A stretch of DNA of 64,000 nucleotides from Asterella californica (GCA_036924285.1 JAYKYS010000008.1:24351001-24415000); one strand, 5' to 3'. Positions 43,931 through 55,582 are shown, counted from the first letter of the stretch. Translations and numbers: made by a program. The notes: generated by a model from the sequence alone, not told the origin.

Positions 43931-44620
43931 TTCCAGTGTAGACTTCGTCCCGGAGGGTGAAAATTCTCTGCTGTGCATTTCTGCACGCTGGGTGAAAGGT
44001 CTGTCACATTTCCAGCAAACACATAACAACTTTATGAACGTAACACATCAACAGATTCACGTCTTTCTAACTCAATTTACTTTGCGGAAAGAGAGGTAGT
44101 CTCTCCCGAAAGACCTAGTCGTGCCATTCTTGGCACTTGCAGTTAATCATATCTCCCTCCACAAGCCACTGTTCGCTACTAAGACTGAAGAATGGCGTTT
44201 TGTTCACGTCACACCTCACTAATTTCTCAAACGTCACTTCGATTCGTCTTACTTTCACTTCAACGAGCATCTGTCCAGCTCGGGGTGTGTTCACTGATTA
44301 TGCGTTCCAGCTGGTTAACGGATTGATGAACGTAGCGCACAGTGCCCTATTCAGGGACTTCACTACTGATTTTAACTAGCAGGACAATTTGATGAGTCAG
44401 GATGAGAACTAGTAATGCAAGGCCTTTGTTGCTTAAACTACTTGCTTACAAGTTCAGCTTACACTCAAATTTCTCTCACACGCCTTTCAATCTTCACGCT
44501 TCATTTCGTGATTACTCACGCAACAATCGTCGTTCAGTAATAAAACTACGCCACTCAAAATTGAAGTCGCTTTCGGTACCAGCTAAGGCATAACAAATAT
44601 TTCATGCTTAGCTTCAGCTG
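43931..44620. other. No gene seen
   Basis: Short frames (plus 44137-44379, plus 44402-44593) have no recognisable domain. No structural RNA or repeat was seen. Confidence 0.45.
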
Positions 44621-44627
44621 TGAAGGA

Positions 44628-44786
44628 AGCACATCTCGGGCACTGGGTGCTAACCATGGGGGAGGGTAGCATGTAAATCGATCCAACACCGGACTGAGAC
44701 TCGTATATTGATGGAGGCGCATCTCGGGCACTGGGTGCTGAGCATGGGGGAGGGTAGCAGGTAAATCTATCCAACACCGGACTGGG
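44628..44786. repeat. Two-copy repeat of about 69 bp
   Basis: CATCTCGGGCACTGGGTGCT to CAACACCGGACTG occurs at 44628-44697 and 44718-44786, separated by about 20 bp, with few differences. Confidence 0.85.
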
Positions 44787-45045
44787 CGTCTCTGATTGAA
44801 CCCTCGTAGTGGTTTATCCTACTTTAGGTTCTCCGGAAACCGGAGAGAACGCGTATTTCAGTGACGATAGCGATTCATTCTTATTAGAGTGTCACCCACG
44901 CCCTTCACCTCGCCAAAGAAATAGTTAGTGAGGCCCTCAAGACCGTGGGTTTTCCTGAGACACCACGCTCATACGCTGAAGGTAGTCCATAGGACCCACA
45001 GCTAATCAGTTTAGGTGGTGACACTTCATCGTCCGAAAATTGAAT

Positions 45046-45750
45046 GTACTCCATTGTTACGTGACTCACATCAGTGAGGGCAAAAGCTCCCTAGTGAGAC
45101 AGAAAAGACATAGAGGTTTATGTAAGGACCGCAGAACACCTATGCTGCTCATGTACGAGCAGAAGGCTGCCTGAAATGCAGTCCTATGTAGCGCAACGTT
45201 CGGAGAGTTCAAATTAAGCAAGCCATTCTTCCTTCAAACGAGAGGATACCGCTCATGAGTTCCTCGCAGGGCAGGCAGAGAGCTGCAGACCTCCCAAGAG
45301 AGCTGCAGACCACGACCCATAATCCAAATGGTACAGCATGACCGCCGTGACCACATTCTACTCGGAATTCACCGAAGGTCCTATAAGCAGAGACAGAGAA
45401 CGAACCACTCCAGCACAAAGGAAACGCTCGCGTCCACGGAAGGCTTGGATCCAAATACGATACTACAAAGGCTTCTGCCTACGAGTGGTAGATTGGAGGT
45501 GAGAGGAGCGTTATTTGTATGTGAGACGAGGAGTCAAGACAGAAACTTCGAAGCGGCTCGGTTCCTCTGCTGCCTCCATACCCTAAATATCCGCCAAAAC
45601 CCTAACCAGGTACAGTCCCAATCTGCAAACTACACTACGCAAACATTACTGCGATGGAAGAGTCCGAACCTCCAGTTTACATTGCACCTCCGTTTGCTAT
45701 TCATCCGTTCGCGTTCATTCTTCATTGCACCTCCAAACGTGTCCTCTGAA
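45046..45750. repeat. Dispersed repeat Q, copy 1, left part (split by the Harbinger insertion)
   Basis: It matches 59741-60515 in direct orientation: TTACGTGACTCAC, AAAAGCTCCCTAGTGAGACA, CAGAACACCTATGCTGCTCA, GCACCTCCAAAC..TCCTCTGAA. The match stops at TGAA 45747-45750 and resumes at 48864. The interior contains telomere-like ACCCTAAA and AAACCCTAACC. No protein is conserved between the copies. Confidence 0.85.
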
Positions 45751-46293
45751 GCACGACTCACATGATGAGTCGGGACAGTACGTCAGGGGCAAAACTTGAC
45801 GTACGTCAGGTTTTGCACCTGATGTACTCCCATCTTCATTACGGATTGTAAAGAGGTAGAGCCCCCAGAGTCGTAACAGTCCGTTTCAACAAAACGATCT
45901 AAAGAAAAAAAATTCGGGCCGTTTCGGATCAGATTTATTAATAAATATTTTGCGAAAATGCTATACTCGGCTTATGACAGTGAAGAGCATTCTCGAGAGC
46001 TCGAGGTCCACAAATGTGCTTAGAGTGTTAGAAGGTCGTCTTTCCACCATGCTTTTGTTGGGTCATACTTTCTTATTTGTGGTCAATATAACTCATATTT
46101 TATACCAAAACGACCAAGAAAAGATGCTTCATAAAAATCTTTTGTTTATTTTCTTTTTTGTTCATTCTAAAATAGATTCTGATGTGATCTTTCATAATCT
46201 GAGATAAGAGGTTGCAAATCATGACTTGATAGACTAGGTGTGATGTTTGGTGTTTTTCAGGATCAGAATTCACTTTTCAGAAGAGGATCGGAA

Positions 46294-47250
46294 ATGGAAC
46301 CTGATATACCGACCGAAATGAGCAACAAGACAGTCCAATGCTCTCAAACTTTATCAAACGGTCGTATTCAAAGAGAGGTATGAGAAAACATCAATGTTAT
46401 TAGTTCTTGTTTAATCGTTTTCGTGTTAGTATATTGATAGAGCACTAAATGTATATTTCATGTGATGTTTGGTGACAAGAGATACAACTCATAAATCTAC
46501 TTCGAAAAAACCAAAAGTCGAATGGAAATCTGAACATGAGAAGCTTTTTCTAGATATGTATGAGGACGTTTATTTTTTGCATTGTAACCAAGGCAATGTG
46601 AGTCTAGACCAATGGCGAGTGTTAACCACTCGTTTCAACCAAGAGACAAACTTATCATTCGAGTACACAATACTCATGAATAATTTTGATAACTTGGTCC
46701 GAAGATATAAGACCGAGAAAGTCAATCAAGAGAAAACCGATGCACAACCAAGTTCATGGGAGTATTATGAACAAATGCATCGGATTAGAGGTCCTTCGCC
46801 TAAAGAACAAGGTATTCCTGGAGCCTTAGATGGTGGTAGTGATACTCCTCTCCATAGCTTTGTTGATCTGAGCAGTGAAGATCTTACAGATGTATTCTCC
46901 GAGAACGAATGTCAGCCGAGTGAACCTCCGTCGTTTGTTGATCTCTTGAATGATTCTCAATCACCTCAAAGAGAAAAAGTTATTGACGTATCTGAGAATG
47001 TCAAAGAAACTCCGAGATGAAAAACATGTTCTCAACCCGGTGTGAGTGGAAAACCAAACATGAGTGCTAAGAAGAGGAAAAGTCTTTTCAAAGACAATGC
47101 CGACAACGTTGTAGTGTCCATGAACCTCTTTACTCAAAATGCAAGAAAAAGCGAACAAGAAAAGAGCACCACAAGAAGATCGCAGACTCGATTTAATGAT
47201 CCAGATGTTAGAGATTCGTCGAATGGAGATTGAGTTGCTGAGAAGAGGTT
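46294..47250 (+). pseudogene. Myb/SANT-like protein of the Harbinger element
   Basis: The main open frame (46469-47020) begins after a basic segment with VEWKSEHEKLFLDMYEDV, then has LDQWRVLTTRFN and NNFDNLVRRYK. These three helices, with their aromatic residues, are those of the Myb/SANT-like domain of plant Harbinger ORF1 proteins. An acidic linker with PSFVDLL-type motifs follows. A TGA at 47018-47020 interrupts; the same frame continues to about 47140, and a shifted frame then gives the charged C-terminal helix RRLDLMIQMLEIRRMEIELL. A possible first exon lies at 46294-46377 (28 codons, followed by GTATGAG), but the acceptor does not restore the frame as read. The protein would help transposase bind element ends and reach the nucleus. 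Confidence 0.75.
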
Positions 47251-47326
47251 CTCAAGGACTAGCGCAGTCATCATCTACGACTAGAACTCATGTTCTTATC
47301 CATATATCTCTCATATCTATATGTGA

Positions 47327-48413
47327 TTATGCATTGGAATGTAGACGAGTTCTACAAAATTGCTTGTATAATGCATCTCTCACAATTTCTCCTTTTCGGG
47401 TCTTGACTCTGTCCGCTGCAGTTCCAGGAAGAGGTTGCAGATGTGCAGCATTTAGTCGTTCATCCACCGGGTCTACATCCTGAGGTAAAGACTCTCCTTG
47501 TAGTATCACAAAGTTATGTAGCACTCCACATGCAAGTACAACTTCAAGCACTTGCTCGAGTCGCATAGGACAATCACGAAGTGTGGTCCATCTTCTTTTC
47601 AGATGACCGAATGCATTTTTTATTTTCACTCGTGCTTTTGATGTGTACTTGTCAAACTCGTTTTCAAGTGTAGCTCCTTGATGCATATGTCGATGAAATC
47701 GTTTGATCAACCACTCTCTGATAGGATAAGCGGTATCTCCAAGTAACACATGAGGTATAACGATTGCACCATTCTCTCCACTCACTGTGATTGTTGACTC
47801 AACAAGAATACGCTTTGTTTCCACCAACTAATATAAACTTGATTGTCGTAAATGTGCAACATCGTGAGTAGAGCCAAGCATGGTGCAACATAAGTCCCAA
47901 AACTTCAGATCGAAATCGCATACTCCTTGTAGCAAGACTAAGTAATCAAAGTGACGATTCCTATAGTGTTCCGGAAGATACTTTTGTGGTGGTTTGTGTC
48001 TCAAATTTATATGAGAACCATCAATGACACCTACTATTTGTGGTATTCCACAAATCTGTTCAAACTTGCTCATAATGTTTCAACTCTCTGTGATATCTGG
48101 TCTACGTACATACTTGGAGTATAATTTACTTCTACTGGTAAGAATATCAGTAATCATCGTCATGTACTTCACTATAGTCGATTCTCCAATGCAGTACATG
48201 TCGCTAAAAATCCTTAACTTGAGCATTATGTGCAAAGCGATAGATCACTATTGCCACACATTTGACTAGTTCCATTCGCTTTCTTGCTGCATGCCATTCG
48301 TTGATACTAGGCATGAAAGGTTCTATCTCATCTACTAGTTTCGTGAAGTTCCTATGCGACTTCCAACGCTTGGATGAACAGAAACAGCATGAGAAATTCA
48401 TGACTAGTGTCAT
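47327..48413 (-). pseudogene. PIF/Harbinger transposase (DDE_Tnp_4 type), broken, catalytic Glu replaced
   Basis: The N-terminal helical part is at 48413-48204 (FMPSINEWHAARKRMELVKC). The catalytic part runs from 48073: GVIDGSH with the first Asp (residue 18 of that piece), KYRNRH-like region and LGSTHD with the second Asp (residue 71). A TAG at 47828 lies in frame. It continues in 47827-47327 with LLGDTAYP and RVKIKNAFGHLKRRW. In this family the last motif is normally E-N-A-F-G; here the Glu is Lys (AAA), a single G-to-A change. With the stop, a shift near 48080-48200 and the lost Glu, this copy should be inactive. Its 3' end faces that of the Myb-like gene. Confidence 0.85.
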
Positions 48414-48863
48414 AGTCCGATGAACCGATCATGAACGTAGCGAGTTCTCCTGTTTCAAAGAGTCGTCCACCCATAAACCAGAGGAAAATAAAGTCTCATA
48501 CATCCATTTTCTCAAATCTATATGTTCCTTGTTTGCCTTGAGAATGAGAAAAAGCAAGCCGCTGCGGTAGATGATCAGAAAATGTACTCTCAAAGCAAGA
48601 CACACAAATCAGAGAAATGAGAACTAGGTCAAAATCCGTCGAAGGGAAGAGAAGTAAGTAGGGAAGTAGTTTCTTGACGTGACCTAAGCTAACAAGTCAC
48701 CCAATTCATTTTATCCTTATTTTTCGATTTCTTTGAGTTTGAAACGGAGGGAAGTGTGTCTTGCTGACGGGCGCGCACTCACAAGAACCCCTATACGTCA
48801 GACATTTTCACACTGACGTACACCTGACGTACATCACAGAAGCTTCACCATGTGAGTCAGACA

Positions 48864-49010
48864 TGAAACGGGAGGACAGCTACGGCTCTTGACGAGTCTC
48901 GGATAATTCGGTGTAGCTATGTACTTCAAATGGTATAGACAACGCCAGCCGTTCAAAATTTCTCTTTAGTTTCTCTTTTGTTCAAGATTTCTATCAGAAA
49001 ATTTCTTCCT
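48864..49010. repeat. Dispersed repeat Q, copy 1, right part
   Basis: The match to Q copy 2 resumes at TGAAACGGGAGG and includes CGGTGTAGCT and CGCCAGCCGTTCAA.ATTTC, corresponding to 60512-60640. Confidence 0.85.
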
Positions 49011-49860
49011 CAGTCCCCTGCAGCAACAATCGAAGATGCATGCTTCTTTAGCTCTTGGTAGTAAAGAAGGAAAACAAGAAGCAGAAAATAGAGAAGCAAT
49101 TCACCCTAGGCAGTGAAAAGTGAAACGGAATGCAGAGAAAAGACCTGTGGCCGACAATCTGATTACTGTGTACAAATATAAATGATAAATTTTACAGTTG
49201 TCAAGACTCCATACATATAAAACTCCATACTTCTTCTCTATACACTGACATCTGCTGCTTACATGCAGGAAGAAGATTATATCTATAGTTGAGTGCCATA
49301 CGGCATGAGGAAGAGAGAAAGAAACAAAGAAAGTGACACAATGAATAGCAAACGGATGGAAAGACCTCATCAAGCCAAACAAGAGAAAGAAAGACCCGAA
49401 GAGTCAAACAACCAACGCCTAGAAGAGAGGAAGAACATCAGCACTAAGCCTCGCTATCTATAGCTATACAATCGCATATCGTTTTAAAATATCACACATC
49501 GGTAAATCAAAACTCTTGCATACAACAGGTGCACATGAAGTAGCATCGCATACTACAATTGTTTTTTTCTGGACTGCGCCTGTTATCTATAGAGCAATGG
49601 AACTCGTTATCCAAAGAACGTATTGCAAAAAGAAAGAAAAAGTAGTATCTCTTGGCGCCTCTCATGGTAGGCTCTAGTACAATCATAAAAAAACGTCAAA
49701 CTCTGAGGTTGGCGATCCATATTATCTCCAAGGTTATGGAGATGAAGTGATGTCTCTCTTGCATACTCTTATACTTGGTCACCTTCGCTGCTGCCTCCAA
49801 GCTTGTAGCTCATATTGGGAGACCGGTGATCACTTGTGTTATCTTATCATTCTAGGGCAG
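49011..49860. other. No gene seen; inverted scrap related to repeat Y
   Basis: The reverse complement of about 49331-49379 resembles 18145-18195 within Y copy 2 (CATCCGTTTGCTATTCATTG). Otherwise the stretch has only short frames. GGTTGGCGATCC near 49712 might be a primer-binding site of the following retroelement, but no 5' LTR was found. Confidence 0.4.
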
Positions 49861-50079
49861 TCTTACATTACTGCTGTTAGAATGGAGACACGAGTTATGG
49901 ATGATGGTTCAGCTTATGCTAGGATACGTAGTAGAGATGACAGAAGAGGAGTTCAGTTTTTGACCGTTGCAGCAGAACATGAGAGGAATCGTGATAGCTT
50001 GAGAGATCGTCCATTACTTAAGATTACTCAGGAGTTTAGAGAGTCTAGGGATTTTGACAGAGTGTCATTGAAGAGCTAG
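49861..50079 (+). pseudogene. Element 3: open fragment upstream of RT
   Basis: From ATG 49882 the frame encodes METRVMDDGSAYARIRSRDD and a charged tail, ending at TAG 50079. It lies where the protease/linker of the polyprotein would be, but no LDTGA-type motif is visible. Function unknown; it probably belongs to the same pol. Confidence 0.4.
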
Positions 50080-50288
50080 ACTTCAACGATACAGTAGAGA
50101 TAGGATTCTCGCCTGATCCCATAGAGCATGAAGCTTTATCCACTAGCTTCTTATGATTGACATCATGTGGATCAATGTGTTATAGGAAGGTTGAGAATCT
50201 AAAGAGGTTTGAGAGACAACATGTGAAGTATGTACAGTAGTCTTTGTGAGATAGTGAAGAGTTAGCCGAAGATGAATACATATCTAGA

Positions 50289-51595
50289 GTGTTTGAAGAA
50301 CAATATTTGGTAGATATTATAAGGGAGTTAAAATCTATAGTAGAAAGTTCTATAGATGATGTAGATAGAGTGGTGAGAGTGAGCTCCAAGGAGCTTTATG
50401 ATGTAATTGATATGTTCATAGATCGACAAGAGGTGTATGTGGAGACCAAGTACAAGTCAGTGTTAAAGAAAGTCAAACCAATGGCTTTATCTTTACCACT
50501 CGACTACAACCAGAAGATGGAGCAAGCTGCACAACAACGGACACTCAGAGACCTAAGAAGAATTGGGCACCAGTTCACGGAAGCAACACTAGAGGAATTG
50601 AAGATTGGAGATGATGGATTTCTGACTGAGCAAGAAAAGAAGAGCTTCAGGGAGATGCTATCTAGGCATGGTAAGACGTTTGCGTTTGAGTCACATGAAG
50701 TAGGATGTGCGAATCCAAGTATAGTTGCACCTATGGTAATCTTTACTATACCGCATGTGTCTTGGAATCTACGTCTTATCCCTGTACCTAGAGCTCATCT
50801 ACCAAAACTGATAGACTTGCTCAACGAGAGGATTAGGATGAGTATCTTGGAACTGTCTATAGCTCTTTACTCTAGCAGATGGTTTACTGTTCCGAAGAAG
50901 AGTGGAGATTTGGGATTCATTCAAGATATGCAGCCAGTTAACAAAGTGACTATCAAGAATATGGGTATAGGACCTATTGTAGACAAGTTTGCAGAGGCTT
51001 TTGCTGGTCGTGCTATCTATTCAATGGGAGATATTCAAGTTATGATCAGTTTCACTTATCCTCTGAGAGTAGAGACTTGACTACAATGTGGACACCTTTG
51101 GGGTTACTAAGGATGTGCATCTTGTCACAAGGTGCTACCAGTTCTGTAGCACATATAATGAATGGCATGAATAAAGTTTTGAGAGATTTCATTCCTGAAA
51201 AAACTATGCCATTCCTTGATGATGTGCCGATCAAAAGGTGTGCTGAGGAGAAGAAGAATGAGATAAAGGATCAGAGGAGGTGCCGTAAGTTTGTTGCATA
51301 CCATATAGTTGACTGCGATAAGATATTGAGTCGACTGGAGGAGGTTCATTTGACTTTATCAGGAGCAAAGTCTGTATTTGGAGTACAAGATGTGTTAATT
51401 GTGAGGCACCTATGTGGATCTTATGGTCGGAAACCTTGTCCAAACAAGGTTGATGTCATTCGAAGGATGAAGGAGACATGTGGGTCAGTTACCGAGGTGA
51501 GAAGGTTTCTAGGTGCATGTGTGTATTATAATATATGGATTCTACACTTGGCTCATGTAGCAGATCCATTGTACAAGTTGTTGAGGAAGGGGTAA
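50289..51595 (+). pseudogene. Element 3 reverse transcriptase
   Basis: 50289-51080 holds a linker and the RT N-terminus (IPHVSWNLRLIPVP, LYSSRWFTVPKKSGDLGFIQ, MQPVNKVTIKN, AGRAIYSMGDIQ). A break near 51060 shifts the frame into 51077-51595, which has WTPLGLLR, QGATSSVAHIMNG, the catalytic FLDD at residues 46-49 (FLDD instead of YxDD) and the thumb with FLGACVYYNIWI. It ends at TAA 51593-51595, and RNase H follows. Confidence 0.88.
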
Positions 51596-52315
51596 AGATT
51601 TCAGTGGCAAGAGGAGCAAAGCGAGTCCATGAGGAAGTTGAAGGATCTTTTGGCTTCACCACCAACTCTACGGAAAGTAACATATGAGTTGGACAGATCT
51701 GTTATCCTTATTGTTGATACTAGTCCTATTGACATTGGATGAGCTGTAGGACAAGACGATGAGGATGGAAATAGGTATGTGGTGCTTTTGGAGCTAAGGT
51801 GTTAAGTTCACGGCAGAGAGACTACCCTCAGGTCAAGAGAACTAGGGGGAGTAGTTACTGTGATGAAGAGTGACAAGGAATATTTGATAGGAGCACATGT
51901 GGTTGTGGAGACAGATTGTTTATCTCTCTTGGGAATGATCACTAGTTGTACAACTCCCGATATTGCTATGTTAAGGTGGATAGCATATATCAAGTCCTTG
52001 AACCCAGAGTTTAGACATATTGCAGGGAAAGACAATCCTGTGGCAGATATGTTATCAAGGGCTAGGTACTACGATGAGAAGGAAATGGTAGATGATCAAG
52101 AGGATGTGGGAACAGAGTTCTATTCTAGTGTTCTTGCTAGAAGAGATAGAAGTTGTTTTGCAGCGTCATTGGAGTTTTTTGAGGAAACTATGTATGATGG
52201 AGAATGGTTGGATCTTAGACGTTATTTGGGTTCATTGGAAAGACAAGAAGGCTGGTCTTATGCAGATTTCAAGAGGATCCGTAGAAGAGCTTATGGTTAC
52301 TTTTTACATGGATAA
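51596..52315 (+). pseudogene. Element 3 RNase H and linker
   Basis: The first part is read in broken frames (ILIVDTSPIDIG then a TGA at about 51739, ..GAKVLSS.QRDYPQ). From 51860 an open frame gives VVVETDCLSLLGMI, ..AMLRWIAYIKSL and PVADMLSRARY, the standard end of Ty3 RNase H. It then runs into a linker to integrase ending at TAA 52313-52315. Catalytic Asp residues of both halves are still visible. Confidence 0.8.
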
Positions 52316-52360
52316 CATCTATGGAAGCGCCCTAAGCTACAAAGAGGTATACCACAACGG

Positions 52361-53258
52361 ATGGTATGTGACCTGGAATTGCAACAGCAGCTGATCAAGG
52401 AGTTCCATGAGAGTTTATGGGCTGGTCATAGAGGAGTTTGGGCTACATTTGTCAAGATGAAGGAGAAGTATTGGTTGAAGGGTATGTATAAGAATGTAGT
52501 ACAGTTTGTTTCATCCTGTATACCTTGCCAGATGTATTCCAATATACGCCATCGTGATGGGTTGCATCCTACTTATCCTTTAGCTATTCATTACAAATGG
52601 GTAGTGGATCTGGTAACTATGCCATTTGGGTTTGGACGAATGAGGTATCTAGTCTTGGCTAGAGAACATCTATCTAACCAAGTCGAAGGCCGTGCCCTGA
52701 GGACGAAGACCACTGCTAGTGTCTGCCGCTTTCTACTTGAAGATGTTATTTGTAGGTATGGATGTGTGGAAAGATCACTACAGATAAGGGTGAGCTGGAT
52801 TCACAAGAAGCACTTGATTTCTTCAAGCGATTGAGAATCAAGTTGGCATTAACCACTACTTACAATCCTGAAGGGAATGACAAAAGCGAACGAGGTCATC
52901 CGCCAATCATCAAAGCTTTGATAAAGCTTGCAAGGGTAAGATTCGTGAATGGTCTAGACTTCTATCGTTTGCTTTATGGGCATATCATACAACTCATAGT
53001 ACTGTTACAGATTATATGTCAGTGGAGTTGATACTAGGACAAAAACTTGTGATGCTGATTGAGGAGGTTGTGTCTACTTGGAATGTTTTGCCATGGGAAG
53101 ATGATAGAAGTACGGAGGATCTCCTTGCATTAAGGATCCAGCAGTTAGAAAGAAGACCCGAGGATGTTGTCAAAGCTACGGAAAGGTTAAAGACTGCTAA
53201 AGAGAGAAACAAAGGAAGATTTGAAGCTGGTTGCAAGAAAGAGGATCAAGCTCTTTAG
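52361..53258 (+). pseudogene. Element 3 integrase
   Basis: 52361-52834 has the zinc domain (FHES..AGHRGVW with both His, CIPCQ with both Cys) and WVVDLVTMP with the first catalytic Asp. After a shift near 52780, 52762-53031 has TTDKGE (second Asp, residue 8) and SERGHPPI (Glu 43), again with D35E spacing. A further shift leads to 53016-53258, the C-terminal tail. All three catalytic residues survive at the DNA level but not in one frame. Confidence 0.87.
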
Positions 53259-53396
53259 AAGGAGAGGGAAGGATCAGAATATTGCATAGTTTACTGAGGA
53301 TGAAGCTGAAGACTCAATTGAGGTTGAAGATGAGTTTGAAACTGAAGCTGAAGAGTCTTGATCTGGATCTGACACATACCGGAGGATGTGTAAGTT

Positions 53397-53409
53397 CAGA
53401 GGGGGTGGA
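53397..53409 (+). promoter_or_regulatory. Candidate polypurine tract of element 3
   Basis: CAGAGGGGGTGG precedes TGTCGTGCTACTTGACG, which would be the 3' LTR start. The spacing from the end of integrase (about 140 bp) is plausible. Confidence 0.6.
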
Positions 53410-53458
53410 TGTCGTGCTACTTGACGACTACATGTTACACTTCTACTCTGACACTTGA

Positions 53459-55582
53459 GTTTAGTAGTTCTAGAAGTTAGCTCATATTACTTTTAGTCTT
53501 TTATGATTATGTTTGACACCTTTGCATATGGTGTTAAGACTATTATGTTATATATTTTGAGTCTTAGTAGGTTGATAGTATGTTATCTATCTTGTTCAAG
53601 CACTCGTACGCTTGTGCAAGTGATTTCGTACTTATCTATGTTGTCAAAGTACATAATTTTAGGTCTACCATGTGGATAGAGTTAAGCTAATGGGTTGTAC
53701 TTACATGTCGTTCATGCATGCTTTCTAGCTTGTTTAAGTTATATTTTAGGGTTACGTGTTATTTTACATATCTTCGTGTGAAGTTTAAGATTTACTCTGG
53801 CACTTTAGGGACTTGACGTGGTAATCTATGTATGAAATTAAGTCACCACGTGGTTTGGGACACTAAAGGACAATGGAGTGAAGCTATGAACTCCCATTGG
53901 TCCATTTTTGTCCTTTGTGAAACTCTAAACTTAGAAGCAGGGGTCTTAAGGGGAGTTCAAGCACTTGGTAAAGGCATTCGAAAATCTGAGAACAAAGGAA
54001 GATAGAGCTCGACGTGCTAGTCAATGTTAGTGAAATTCTTGATCGATTTGGAGCAATAAAGAAGGACTTATGCCAAATTGAAGTTCGTATTGAGTTGAAA
54101 CTGTGTCACTTTGGTTGATTTTGGGGTTTTGAGTGTCAATTCCAGCAGAAAAGAGATAATCACTTCAAACATGCGTGGTTGCGTTCACTGTCAGCAGGGC
54201 TACGACTGTCCAAAACGTTTCATGTCATTTGAGTGATTGAGTAATTCAGGGCGACCGCTGAAGCAGAGGGGGTCTGAAAAACTCTCAATCTAGAGCAACA
54301 ACTCAGAGAACGAGATCTGGAGAACTGTGTACAATCAGGAGGTCAAATTTCACAGGGATGTTCAGCATCCTGTAGACTCCAAATCCTGTAAAAATCATCG
54401 AAAGAGATCGAGCCAATTTTCTGTTCTAGGTCGAAATAGCCATCTGGGTGCCAGATACGAACACTCCGATGTACACCATTTCATCTTCGGTCCATAATTT
54501 CTGTCGCTCAATATGCTCATTCTCTGACGAAGAGCTCCTCGATAAAATTGATCTGCCAATTTGACATGTACATGTTCGAAAGATTGCCATGATTGCATTT
54601 GCCACTTCACTCTTCTTCGGATTATGATAGTCACCGGTGCGATATCCGTTCCGTCGTTGTGGCACTTTCTTGAAGAGCCGAGGAAAATTTTGGACTGTTT
54701 CTAACGACGCTTGCGCCGAAGTACTGTCGAAGAGTAAGTCTCCCTCCTTCTCTACATCGTCGATACCTAAGACGAATGATCAGTATGCTTCGGTCCAGTT
54801 CGAAGATCTATCATATGATTCGTCCGAAGGATGCGCTTTGCATACTCTCAGCTCCTGCACCAACTTGACCGATGTCATTCCCCACCAAGGTAGTAAGAGG
54901 AACAACAGTCCTAATTCTCTCCAAATTCTTCGTGTATCATCGAAGCCCAGCACGGTTCACATCTAGCGCCCAAAGTAGCGACGGCTTGGATGTCTGCATC
55001 CCTCGCATATACAGAAGTCTTAAGTGACTGAAGTAGAGATGCTACAAAGAAGAAAGTGAGGAGCGAAGAGAGTAGCTTCTTCTTCACAATTTGACTTCTC
55101 CGAAGAACAAGTTCTTCGTAGGTCGGAGAATACAGCAGCTTCTGCTCCTTCTAAACATTGTTCAGACAATAAGACAAATGACCTAAATCATTCTACTTAT
55201 ACATCGCGGTAGCTTTTCCGCACGTGTCGAAGTTAGGATTTTCACAATTCCGTCGATGTTCTTCGGCGTCTGCAGTACTACGAAGTCATTCCCTTTCAAC
55301 TTCGTCAATACTTCAATCCTTTGTAACTTTATCATTCATACTCCATTTGTCTCAGACAACACATTGTTAGAAAGTTCTTCGTCTGAGGAATTCAACCATG
55401 AGGAAATCTTATCCCAACTGTCTCCATAACCTTGATAGATTCTTCTAGAACAGATGTTCTTCACTAAACTTCTAATTAACACTATTCTACTCTCATCTTT
55501 GATCTTATACTACATATTTTTCTTATTTAGTTTACAACTAATCAATTAATTAACAAAAAATGAAAAATCAAGACTTCACACT
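53459..55582. other. Probable 3' LTR of element 3 and unannotated DNA
   Basis: 53410 to roughly 54380 may be LTR, but its end cannot be fixed without the 5' partner. On the minus strand 54665-54395 two overlapping frames of 79 codons are open; neither has a recognised domain. 54637-54966 (plus) is likewise unassigned. 54970-55580 has no coding signal. Confidence 0.4.

Larger units (their letters stand above)
45751..48863. mobile_element. PIF/Harbinger-type DNA transposon with transposase and Myb-like ORFs
   Basis: A 3.1-kb insertion inside repeat Q. Terminal inverted repeats are short: GACTCACATGATGA at 45755-45768 and its near-complement TCACCATGTGAGTC at 48845-48858. Subterminal GTACGTCAGG (45778-45787) faces CCTGACGTAC (48823-48832), with more TGACGTAC copies nearby. 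TGAA flanks both sides (45747-45750, 48864-48867), and the empty site in Q copy 2 has a single TGAA, so the target duplication is TGA/GAA (3 bp) or TGAA. Inside, a plus-strand Myb/SANT-like gene and a minus-strand DDE transposase converge, the usual two-gene plan of this superfamily. Both genes carry stops. Confidence 0.88.
49861..53458 (+). mobile_element. Element 3: decayed Ty3/gypsy retroelement, basidiomycete-like lineage
   Basis: A plus-strand RT - RNase H - integrase cassette. Diagnostic strings are SRWFTVPKKSG, MQPVNKVTIKN, WTPLGLLR, QGATSSVAHIMNG, PFLDDVP, VADMLSRA, SSCIPCQM, VEGRALR, DVICRYGC and SERGHPPI. From memory these resemble gypsy elements abundant in mushroom-forming fungi more than the plant chromovirus or Tat/Athila lineages. 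Several stops and frameshifts make it a pseudo-element. A polypurine tract (53397-53408) is followed by TGTCGTGC at 53410, the likely 3' LTR start, but I could not find a matching 5' LTR or the LTR end. gag was not recognised. Confidence 0.85.

Noticed and set aside
53410..54380. Exact 3' LTR of element 3
   Set aside because: The start is plausible after the polypurine tract, but no upstream copy was found to fix its end, so no LTR coordinates are claimed.
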